Assembly (NCBI GenBank): GCA_017948555.1
Contig: JAFMYY010000003.1
Span: 124,001 to 188,000 of the forward strand
Length of the DNA stretch: 64,000 nt
Reading direction: 5' to 3'
Origin: Cesiribacteraceae bacterium YIM B00369
GTDB taxonomy: Bacteria; Bacteroidota; Bacteroidia; Cytophagales; Cyclobacteriaceae
Shown: positions 55,201 to 63,800 of the stretch, in pieces
How the letters are laid out: each line of letters starts with the position of its first letter
How positions within the stretch are numbered: the stretch's first letter is position 1
Notes under the pieces: generated by a model
Databases searched by the model: none
What the model saw: the letters and a program-made list of their open reading frames with translations, nothing else
Told to the model about the DNA's origin: nothing
Program-made: the position numbers and the translations under genes

Positions 55201-55229
55201 ACCTTTCCTTTTTTTGAATTAATTTGAGG

Positions 55230-55271
55230 CAAAGGTACCGGTGTACTATTAAGAGGTAATTACTCCTCTTA
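55230..55271 (-). promoter_or_regulatory. susC promoter element with adjacent inverted repeat
   Basis: CAAAGGTA at 55230-55237 reads TACCTTTG on the minus strand, a full -7 match 30 bp before the susC start. Upstream is an inverted repeat TAAGAGG-N8-CCTCTTA (55250-55271) in the place where an operator or -33 region would be. Confidence 0.6.
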
Positions 55272-55434
55272 TATGTTAGGGTTAACATTATGAACTACTT
55301 ACCCCCTGATTATTGACTTAAATTTTACATAGCTCCTGAATTTTTTTTGATAAAAAAAGCTATGGGTATTGGGGTATTTTAGTTCTAAACAGGGCTACAT
55401 AATGTAATTTAAAAACTTTTAACTTGCAGCCTCT

Positions 55435-56787
55435 ATGAAAAATCCACCAGAAGACCTCCCTTTCCGTGAAGCCCTGAAAGTATGGGTAAAAGTTGCCATT
55501 CACAGCTTTGGAGGGCCTGCAGGCCAGATTGCGGTAATGCACAAACTCCTGGTGGAAGAGAAAAAGTGGATCAGCGAAACGCGCTTCCTGCATGCCCTCA
55601 ACTATTGCATGCTCCTCCCCGGCCCTGAGGCGCAACAGCTGGCTACCTACATAGGCTGGTTATTGCATCGCAAAAAAGGCGGACTGGCAGCAGGACTGCT
55701 GTTCATTCTGCCGGGCTTTATCTCCATATTAATACTAAGCCTGCTGTATGCTTACTTTAAAGATGTAACCTTTGTGCAGGGGATTTTTTACGGGATAAAA
55801 CCAGCTGTATTGGCTATAGTGGCAGGGGCAGTAGTTAAAATAGGGCAAAAAGCATTGAAGAATAATGCTATGTACCTGATTGCCATTGCTGCCTTTCTTT
55901 CTATTTTTCTTTTTAAGGTGGATTTTCCCTATATCATTTTGGCAGCAGGCCTTATTGGCTATCCGGGGGGAAAATGGTACCCTGACATTTTTTATGTCAT
56001 CAAAGGTCCGCAGCCCAAGCGGCAGGAAGATGAGTTTGCCGACAGGTATATTCGCCATATCCGCCCCTCATGGATTTCTCTCCTGAAAACGGCATTCATT
56101 TTCCTGGTCATGTGGGCACTCCCTTTTTTTATTATTATTGCTGCAGGTGGCCGCGAAAGCGTCTTCTTTCAGGAGGCTTCATTTTTTAGTAAAACTGCCG
56201 TGGTAACCTTTGGAGGTGCCTACTCAGTGTTAGCTTATATTGCCCAAAAGGCAGTGGAGTCTTATGCCTGGTTAAAGCCCGGTGAAATGCTTGATGGCCT
56301 GGGAATGGCAGAAACTACCCCGGGGCCCCTGATCCAGGTGGTCCAGTTTGTGGGCTTTATGGGTGCCTTCAGGTTTGCCGGAGGAATGGATCCGCTCCTT
56401 GCCGGAATTTTAGGTTCTGTACTGGTTACATGGGTTACCTTTGTTCCCTGCTTCCTCTTTATTTTTGCCGGAGCGCCTTATATAGAGTACCTGAGAGGAA
56501 ATAAAAACCTGACCGCCGCCCTTTCGGGAATTACAGCTGCTGTAGTTGGCGTTATTGCAAACCTCGGCATCTGGTTCTCTATCAATACACTTTTTCGGGA
56601 GGTTTATGATATAGAAGGCTTTGGGTTTAGTATGGTCGCACCCGTCTGGAATACCCTGGAGGGAGGTGCCTTCTTTATTGCTGCCATTGCTTTCCTGCTT
56701 TATTTTCGGTGGAAGCTCAATATGCTCCAAACCATTTTCAGCTGTATGGCCCTGGGTTTACTTTACATGTTCCTGATTGGCCAGTAA
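55435..56787 (+). CDS. chrA: Chromate transporter (CHR family, two-domain)
   Basis: 450 residues with two tandem CHR domains (about 10-185 and 210-445). The first has FGGPAGQIAVMHK and YCMLLPGPEAQQLATYIGW; the second repeats the pattern (FGGAYSVLAYIAQKAVE and AETTPGPLIQVVQFVGF). ChrA is a proton-linked chromate exporter in Pseudomonas; many homologues are not shown to move chromate. It is divergent from susC and has no chrB-like regulator. Twelve or so membrane segments are visible. Confidence 0.93.
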   Translation: MKNPPEDLPFREALKVWVKVAIHSFGGPAGQIAVMHKLLVEEKKWISETRFLHALNYCMLLPGPEAQQLATYIGWLLHRKKGGLAAGLLFILPGFISILILSLLYAYFKDVTFVQGIFYGIKPAVLAIVAGAVVKIGQKALKNNAMYLIAIAAFLSIFLFKVDFPYIILAAGLIGYPGGKWYPDIFYVIKGPQPKRQEDEFADRYIRHIRPSWISLLKTAFIFLVMWALPFFIIIAAGGRESVFFQEASFFSKTAVVTFGGAYSVLAYIAQKAVESYAWLKPGEMLDGLGMAETTPGPLIQVVQFVGFMGAFRFAGGMDPLLAGILGSVLVTWVTFVPCFLFIFAGAPYIEYLRGNKNLTAALSGITAAVVGVIANLGIWFSINTLFREVYDIEGFGFSMVAPVWNTLEGGAFFIAAIAFLLYFRWKLNMLQTIFSCMALGLLYMFLIGQ

Positions 56788-57047
56788 CCGCTACACTTTA
56801 CTAAAATTTACTTTTCAAGAAAAAACCACACCTGGCCCATTCCCCACTTTTGGTGGAGATAACTTCCACAGGCTGTAGAAATTAACCACGAAAACAAAAA
56901 CCCTCCCTTTAAGCCCAAAATCACCAATACCCTGTAATACAACATTTTAAGATAAAAAGCAATTTTTGGCACGCTTATTTCAATATCTTTTACAACAATA
57001 TGAAATTAATGTAAAACCAATTTATTAGTAACTTAATTTTTTTTATC

Positions 57048-57500
57048 ATGAAAAAGACTTTTTTAAGCTTAGTAGCAATGGGATTTGGTGTTTCTGTAGC
57101 ATTTGCACAAACTGCTCCGGCAGAAATTGAAAGCACCGGAACACAGACAACCGAAGAGGTACAGGAACAACCAATGGAAAATGTTGCTGAGGCGGAAGCG
57201 GAAAAGGATCGTAAAAAAGTTGAAATGTCGGCTTTACCTGTTGCAACCCAGGTTGCTTTCCAGAATGGAGACTACAGTGAGCATGAAGTGCTGGCTGTTT
57301 ATGAAGTAGCTGCTGAAGAAGGATCTGAAGCAAAGATATATGAGTTTGAGTTAGCTAAGGAAGCTCAGGGTTCAGGAACTTCTGAAATAGAAGGAGTGGA
57401 AATTGAAAAGGTTAGCGAACGTCAGCCTGATGTAATCCTTCAGATTGACGAAAACGGTCAGCTTGTGGAAGAAAAAAATATGGATGAGGAAGAGAAATAA
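57048..57500 (+). CDS. Acidic exported protein of unknown function
   Basis: 150 residues with a signal peptide (MKKTFLSLVAMGFGVSVAFAQ). The mature part is very acidic (Glu-rich throughout; ends NMDEEEK), with a conserved-looking middle (LPVATQVAFQNGDYSEHEVLAVYEV) that is like the small PepSY-like periplasmic proteins of Bacteroidota, though I cannot confirm this. It is monocistronic, with a strong terminator 126 bp downstream. Confidence 0.8.
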   Translation: MKKTFLSLVAMGFGVSVAFAQTAPAEIESTGTQTTEEVQEQPMENVAEAEAEKDRKKVEMSALPVATQVAFQNGDYSEHEVLAVYEVAAEEGSEAKIYEFELAKEAQGSGTSEIEGVEIEKVSERQPDVILQIDENGQLVEEKNMDEEEK

Positions 57501-57862
57501 TTAATCCTCTGAAAGTAAAAACAGAATACCTATGCCTGCAGGCACTATTACACAGGCGGGTCCTGCATTTTTCGGGCATCGACATCCATTTTTTCACAAG
57601 CCTGTTTTTAAAATAAAATCTGATTCAGCGCCTGTTTTCAGGCGCTGTTTTTTTTCCTTTTTCCGGCAGATAAAATCACCCCTCACAACTTACTTGTCTG
57701 TCCTTTTATATTTCCAAAAGCTGTTTCTGTTTTCTTTCAGAAATAAACTCCTTGTTTAATAAGCGGGAGCACAGGGGAAAAGGAATTTAAGCTCAATGAA
57801 GAAGGAAGCAACTTTAAAAACCTTCCTTCCGGAAGAGCTATGTTTCACCAAACAAAACGATT
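57501..57862. other. Intergenic region with strong terminator
   Basis: 362 bp. It contains the terminator at 57626-57655 and, before it, a TGCCTGCAGGCA palindrome (57533-57544). No gene or clear promoter. Confidence 0.55.
57626..57655 (+). terminator. Strong intrinsic terminator
   Basis: CAGCGCCTG-TTTT-CAGGCGCTG, a perfect 9-bp GC-rich stem with a 4-nt loop, followed by eight T. Confidence 0.95.
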
Positions 57863-58255
57863 ATGAAAAAGCATGAGCAAATCATAATTCTCGAAGATAA
57901 TGAAATAAGCATGTTTGTTACACAGGGCATGTTAGCCTCATTTGAAGATAGCTATACCATTAACTATTTTACAAATACAGAAGAAACAATGGCTTATTTG
58001 AAAGGCCTGAATGCTGCTTCCGGATCTCCTGTGAGCCTGTTTGTAAATGTTGGTATTATCCTTTACAATGAAAAGTTCATTCAGCTGGCAAAAGACACTC
58101 TTACTTCCGGACCTTTCCGGCTGTTCCTCCTCTCCTCTATGCCTGTGGCTGGCGAAAAAAAGAAACACCTGCTAAATGCAGGCTTCCTTTGCTGTATAGA
58201 AAAGCCGTTAACAGAACAAAAATTTTTACAGGCACTGGACAACAAGCTTCCTTAA
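57863..58255 (+). CDS. Stand-alone receiver-like protein with Asn in place of the phospho-acceptor Asp
   Basis: 130 residues, a CheY-like fold with no output domain. The acidic cluster is kept (Glu11, Asp12), as are Ser91 (LFLLSSMP) and Lys114 (CIEKPL). The phospho-acceptor position, in the strand VSLFVNVGI, is Asn62. Such a protein cannot be phosphorylated in the normal way and may act as a constitutive decoy or adaptor. No kinase is adjacent. A GC-rich terminator follows. Confidence 0.82.
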   Translation: MKKHEQIIILEDNEISMFVTQGMLASFEDSYTINYFTNTEETMAYLKGLNAASGSPVSLFVNVGIILYNEKFIQLAKDTLTSGPFRLFLLSSMPVAGEKKKHLLNAGFLCCIEKPLTEQKFLQALDNKLP

Positions 58256-58325
58256 ACCGAAAGCTCCTGATGTGTGCTGCTGCCTGGCTGTACAGGCAAA
58301 GCAGCCACTTACACATAGCCGCAAA

Positions 58326-58354
58326 AAGCCGGCCCTGACTTAGGGGGCCGGCTT
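58326..58354. terminator. Bidirectional GC-rich terminator
   Basis: AAGCCGGCCC at 58326-58335 pairs exactly with GGGCCGGCTT at 58345-58354 around a 9-nt loop. It lies between the convergent receiver-like gene and the OmpA/PD40 gene. Confidence 0.9.
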
Positions 58355-58395
58355 CTTCAATCAAAAGCTGACGCTTATTTATATTTCAATTTCCA

Positions 58396-59826
58396 TTATT
58401 TCACCACTACAATTTTCACCCTCCGGTTCTGGCGGCGGCCTTCAGGGGTTTCGTTGGGTGCTACAGGTTCATGCTCCCCACGTCCCTCAGTTTTCACCCT
58501 CTCCCTGGCCAGGCCGGCCGACAAGAGGTATTCCTCTGCTGCCTTTGCCCTGTTTACAGAAAGCTTTTCATTGTATTGCGGGGTTCCTATGGCATCTGTA
58601 TGCCCTATCAGCTCCACACGCACATCTTTGCCATCAGTATACTTATTAAATATTTCAGTAAGCTCCTGCTTCGACTCATCTGACAGGCTGTATGAATCAA
58701 AGGCAAAGTAAATACTAACGGTTAAAGGATATATGCGGTCCAGCACTACCTCTTCCCTGCTTTCATTTTGTCTCCTTCGGGCTGCTTCTTCCAGCCTGCG
58801 GCGTTCTGCCTCCAGTTCCTCCTCTTCCAGGCGACGCTGTTCTGCCAGCAGCTGCTCCTCATTAGCTGAAGCATTCCGGATACGGCTGCTGTAGAGATCA
58901 GCCAGGTTATCTCCGCGGTTACTGATAAAGAGTACTGTTCCATTATCGTGTTCAAAATAGGAAGCATCAAAACCTTTGGAGTTTATCGGTCTGCCGAGGT
59001 TTTCCGGCTTCGACCAGTTCGTCCAGGTACTGTCAAGCCTGTGGCTTCTGTAAATATCTGCATCACCAAAACCTTTATGGCCGTTACTTGAAAAGTAAAG
59101 GGTTTTTCCATCCTTACTTAAAAAAGGAGTGATCTCAAAGCCGGGGGTATTAATCTGAGCACCTAAAGATTTCAGTTTCGACCATTTACCCGCCCCGTCT
59201 TTTATAGTAATAAAAAGATCTTCATCGCCTGGCATTTTGCGCGTTTTCATGGAAACAATGGCAATATTCCCTTCCCTGTTCACAAAAGCATTGTAAAAAA
59301 AGCCGTCCTTTTTCAGCTTCGGAATATCAAGATCTTCCGGAAATGACCACCAGCTGATTCCTTCCTTCCTGGCAACACTAATTCCGGGGTTCCGGCTGTC
59401 TTTAGTACCATAATCGTTGAGCAGATAAACCTCCTCCCCGCTTTGATTAAAGCCAAGTATGGCATTATTTCCTTTATTATTTAAGTTATAAAGGTTGTTT
59501 TTAGGTGCTCCCCAGCTACTGTCGGGCTGCAACTGAGAATACCATATATCATGACCGGTAAACTTACCCCCCAGGTTACCGGGGTGCAGCATACGCACAA
59601 AATAAAGGGTCTTTCCATCTGCGGAGAGCACAGGCATGCTCTCCTCTGCATCTGAATTTAACTCTTCCCCCAGTTTTACCGGTGTATCATATACCACAGG
59701 TACAGGAACAACATAACTATCCGCCTCCTTCGGGCCGGAAACGCTGTGCTGGGCATACACACTACCACCGCACAGCTCAGCCAGTAAAAAAAACAGGATA
59801 GCGCTTAATTGTATATTTTTCATCAT
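58396..59826 (-). CDS. OmpA-family protein with PD40 beta-propeller
   Basis: 476 residues. Signal peptide; PD40/WD40-like repeats (about 45-310; DGKTLYFVRML, DGKTLYFSSNGHKG, NGTVLFISNRGDN); a charged coiled coil (about 318-355; EEQLLAEQRRLEEEELEAERR) and a C-terminal OmpA domain binding peptidoglycan (about 370-476; IGHTDAIGTPQYNEKLSVNRA). It anchors to the cell wall and presumably supports the adhesin/PorP apparatus. It follows PorP/SprF by 15 bp. The domain order resembles T9SS protein PorE. Confidence 0.93.
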   Translation of the reverse strand: MMKNIQLSAILFFLLAELCGGSVYAQHSVSGPKEADSYVVPVPVVYDTPVKLGEELNSDAEESMPVLSADGKTLYFVRMLHPGNLGGKFTGHDIWYSQLQPDSSWGAPKNNLYNLNNKGNNAILGFNQSGEEVYLLNDYGTKDSRNPGISVARKEGISWWSFPEDLDIPKLKKDGFFYNAFVNREGNIAIVSMKTRKMPGDEDLFITIKDGAGKWSKLKSLGAQINTPGFEITPFLSKDGKTLYFSSNGHKGFGDADIYRSHRLDSTWTNWSKPENLGRPINSKGFDASYFEHDNGTVLFISNRGDNLADLYSSRIRNASANEEQLLAEQRRLEEEELEAERRRLEEAARRRQNESREEVVLDRIYPLTVSIYFAFDSYSLSDESKQELTEIFNKYTDGKDVRVELIGHTDAIGTPQYNEKLSVNRAKAAEEYLLSAGLARERVKTEGRGEHEPVAPNETPEGRRQNRRVKIVVVK

Positions 59827-59841
59827 CAGGATCTTCAGTTT

Positions 59842-60861
59842 TTACCAGAAATAAGGAGACTTGCGGTACTTATTGCCCAGACGAAGCCCTAACACCACCT
59901 CATGTGTACCACTGTTTTCAATATTAAATGCACCTGTATTTACCTCGTAAGAGTAACCGAGAGTAACATCTTTGTTAAGCACAAGCCCAAACAATCCCGC
60001 TATGGATTCTTTATTCCTGTAAGTAGTACCTACCCAGAATAAATCATCGTAGCGTAGTTTGATATTGGCATCGAAGCGGGCTTCCTGCTGCTGGTCGTAG
60101 CGCAGCAGAATACCAGGCTGCAGCTTCAGCTTATAGCTCAGGTCCATCTGGTAACCTACCATGGCATAATGGTGCACATAAGAAACCGGCTTGTCCAGCT
60201 CCTCATCAGAAGTGGTGGTAGCCATTACAAGTTGTGTGGCGGAGTAGCCGAGGTAAAATTTTTCACCATACAAGGTCGCCCCCACATTTACATCATATAA
60301 AGTGGAATTTACTCCTCCGCTGATCATGGCTAAATAAAGCGCATCATTTTCTGTCCGTACATTGTAAGCTCCTTTGCCAAACCCATTATTGGTAAAAGCA
60401 GCAGCAACACCTACGGCCAGGTTCAGTTTACGGTCAAGCGGAATATGGTAGGCATAAGAAAGCAGGCCGCTCATTATCCTGAACCTGCCCATTTCCATAT
60501 TGCTCAGGAAACCTCCCAGGCCATGCTTCCGCATTCTTTTCCGGTAGGCCTCGTCTGTTTCCTGCTCTTCATAAGCTTCCGGCCGGCTTATCCTTACGGA
60601 GTTCATCCGGTAGTCGGGCTTTCTGAAAACCCCGTTAAAGCTTACAAAATATACCTCCGGAGACTCCTCAAGTCCTGCCCATTGCTTCCGGTAGCCGGCA
60701 TTGATATTCCAGAAATCCTCAATGCCGGAAAAAGAAGGGTTCATGGCATGAGGTTGCAGGAAATACTGGCTGAAGCGATACTGCTGCCGCTCCTGGGCAT
60801 AGCCTCCGGGCCCTGCCAGTAAGGCGATAAGGATTAATACTATTATATAAATCTTTTTCAT
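59842..60861 (-). CDS. PorP/SprF-family type IX secretion membrane protein
   Basis: 339 residues from the ATG at 60861 (signal peptide MKKIYIIVLILIALLAGPGGYAQ); the upstream in-frame ATG at 60873 adds four residues. The family start is clear (YRFSQYFLQPHAMNPSFSG), followed by an outer-membrane barrel ending GLRLGNKYRKSPYFW. SprF is needed for surface display of SprB, which carries a type B sorting domain; PorP-like proteins act as specific partners of such substrates. Here the adhesin with a type B tail is immediately upstream (12-24 bp), so this is probably its dedicated partner. Confidence 0.94.
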   Translation of the reverse strand: MKKIYIIVLILIALLAGPGGYAQERQQYRFSQYFLQPHAMNPSFSGIEDFWNINAGYRKQWAGLEESPEVYFVSFNGVFRKPDYRMNSVRISRPEAYEEQETDEAYRKRMRKHGLGGFLSNMEMGRFRIMSGLLSYAYHIPLDRKLNLAVGVAAAFTNNGFGKGAYNVRTENDALYLAMISGGVNSTLYDVNVGATLYGEKFYLGYSATQLVMATTTSDEELDKPVSYVHHYAMVGYQMDLSYKLKLQPGILLRYDQQQEARFDANIKLRYDDLFWVGTTYRNKESIAGLFGLVLNKDVTLGYSYEVNTGAFNIENSGTHEVVLGLRLGNKYRKSPYFW

Positions 60862-60885
60862 ATCCGGTTTCATTAAAATCTTCAG

Positions 60886-63800
60886 TTATCGGGCAATGGT
60901 AAGGGTACCCTTTTTCACAATTTCGCCTCCGTTCAGGCGGATCTCGTACAGGTAAATACCCTCCGGAAGCGCTCTTCCATTCTGAGTACCATCCCATTCC
61001 TTATTGCTGCTATAGTTCTTCGCCTGAAATACAACCCGGCCGTTCCTGTCAAACACCCTCAGCTCATTGTTTTCGTAGAGGGAGAGGAAGCGGATGTTCC
61101 AGGTATCATTGGCATTATCGCCGTTTGGAGTAATAAGATCAGGAATATTAAGGGCCAGCTGGTTATATTCCACAGTAAATACAAAAGTAGTTTCCGTTTC
61201 TGCCTCTCCGTCCGATACCGTTACTGTAATTACAGAGCTGCCAAGAGTTTCAATACCGGGAGGGTAAAAAGTAAGTGTTCTTTCCTCTCCGTTGGCTCCT
61301 CCCTGAGATACGTCTATTGCTGAAGCAGGAATCAGGGCCGGATTACCGGACGCAATGGTGAGCTGTAAATCCTTTCCGGGAGTTTCCCTGTCAAACACGC
61401 TAAAGGTTACTGAGGCAGGGGTTTCAGATCCCAGCTTCACGCTTACATCATCTATATCAGATATCTCAGGAGCACTATTTACATTCAGTACAGTTAGTTT
61501 AAAGCTATCTTCAATCCACTGTCCATCAGGGTCGGTGGCCCTGACTAAAATAAAGTATTCTCCAATATCCTTCGTTTCAGGGGTTCCGCTAAACGCCCTG
61601 CCCTCCGCATTAAAGCTTAACCAATCAGGTAGGGCAGCACCCCCGGTAAGAGAAGCAGAGAACGTAAGAGTCTCATTTCCATCCGGATCAGTAAATACTG
61701 CATTCTGGCCGATTGATATAATATGTTCGAAAGGCTGATGTTCATAAGCAGTCCTGTCGGCCAGCTTTCCATTCAAAACAGGATGATCGTTATTAACCGG
61801 ATGCACTATTAAGCTGAATGACTGCTTATACAGGTTGTTGGCCGGCTGCCCGTCATCAGCAATTACTGTTATAGAAGCTGAACCAAAGCCGTCTTTCTTT
61901 GCTGTAATGCTTACTGTTCCTGTTGCCGGATCGATGCTGATGTTGGCAAAATTAACGCCCGCCGGAGAAAGTGAATAAGTAATTGTTTCCACTTCATTAG
62001 CTGGTGAGGAGGTGGTCTCCACTGTTACAGTTACCAGCTCTGCAAAATCCTCCTCTTTTTCCACCAGGTCCGTTGAGAGGGTAAATACAGGATAATCATT
62101 TACAGCATTTACAATGAGGGTCAGTGTCCGGCTGGCTGTAGCTCCTTCCGCATCTTCCGCTGTAATGATTAACTCCGCGCTTCCCCACAAATCCGGTCTT
62201 GAGGTAATAGTTACCTCACCATTACTGCTGTTAAAGCTGATATTTGCAAAATCCACAGACGCCGGAGAGAGTGAGTAAGTAATCCTTTTCGTTTCATTCG
62301 CCGGAGACTGATCAGTAACCGTAACTACAATTGTTTCTGTAAAATCCTCATCCTTCTCTACCCTGTCTGTCGATAAAGTAAATACAGGTGCATCATTTAC
62401 TGAATTAACAATCAGCTCAAAGGATTCCTCATGGGTGGAATTTACCGCTTGCCCGTCATCAGCAATTACTTTGATGGTGGCAGCGCCAAAAGCATCTTTC
62501 TTTGCTGTAATGCTTACCGTACCTGTAGCTCTATCAATGCTGATGTTGGCAAAATCTACTGTGGCCGGTGAGAGGGAGTAAGTAATTGTTTCTTTTTCAT
62601 TAGCCGGAGAAGAAGTAGTCTTAACCGTAACAGTTTCTGTTCCTTCAAAATCCTCATCCTTCTCCACCTTGTCTGTTGACAAAGTAAACACAGGAGCATC
62701 ATTTACCGGTTTAACAATCAGCTCAAAGGAGTCCTCATGGGTGGAATTTACCGCCTGCCCGTCATCTGCAATTACTTTGATTGTGGCAGAGCCAAAGGCA
62801 TCGTTCTTTGCTGTAATGCTTACCGTACCTGTAGCTCTATCAATCCTGATGTTGGCAAAATCAACTGTGGCAGGTGAGAGGGAGTAAGTAATTGTTTCTT
62901 TTTCATTAGCCGGAGAAGAAGTAGTCTCAACCGTAACAGTTTCTGTTCCTTCAAACTCCTCCTCCTTCTCCACCGTGTCTGTAGACAAAGTAAAGACAGG
63001 AGCATCATTTACCGGATTAACAATCAGCTCAAAGGTTTCCTCATGGGTGGAATTTACCGCCTGCCCGTCATCAGCAATTACTTTGATTGTGGCAGTGCCA
63101 AAGGCATCTTTCTTTGCTGTAATGCTTACCGTACCTGTAGCTCTATCAATCCTGATGTTGGCAAAATCAACTGTGGCAGGTGAGAGGGAGTAAGTAATTG
63201 TATCTTTTTCATTAGCCGGAGAAGAAGTGGTTTCCACTGTTACAGTTACTGTTCCTGCAAAATCCTCATCCTTCTCCACCTTGTCTGTCGACAAAGTAAA
63301 CACAGGTGCATCATTTACTGAATTAACAATCAGCTCAAAGGATTCCTCATGGGTGGAATTTACCGCCTGCCCGTCATCAGCAATTACTTTGATGGTGGCA
63401 GTGCCAAAGGCATCTTTCTTTGCTGTAATGCTTACCGTACCTGTAGCTCTATTAATACTGATGTTGGCAAAATCAACTGTGGCAGGTGAGAGGGAGTAAG
63501 TAATTGTTTCTTTTTCATTAGCCGGAGAAGAAGTGGTTTCCACTGTTACAGTTACTGTTCCTGCAAAATCTTCCTCTTTCTCTACCTTATCTGTTGACAA
63601 AGTAAATACAGGCGCATCATTTACCGGTTTAACAATCAGCTCAAAGGATTCCTCATGGGTGGAATTTACCGACTGCCCGTCATCAGCGATTACGGTGATG
63701 GTGGCAGCACCAAAGGCATCCTTCTTTGCTGTAATGCTTACAGTGCCTGTGGCTGCATCAATACTGATGTTTGCAAAATCTACTGTGGCCGGTGAGAGGG

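Noticed and set aside
55201-55434. ECF sigma/anti-sigma pair controlling the SusCD operon
   Set aside because: No such genes occur next to susC; the divergent gene is chrA, and susC has no N-terminal signalling (STN) domain.
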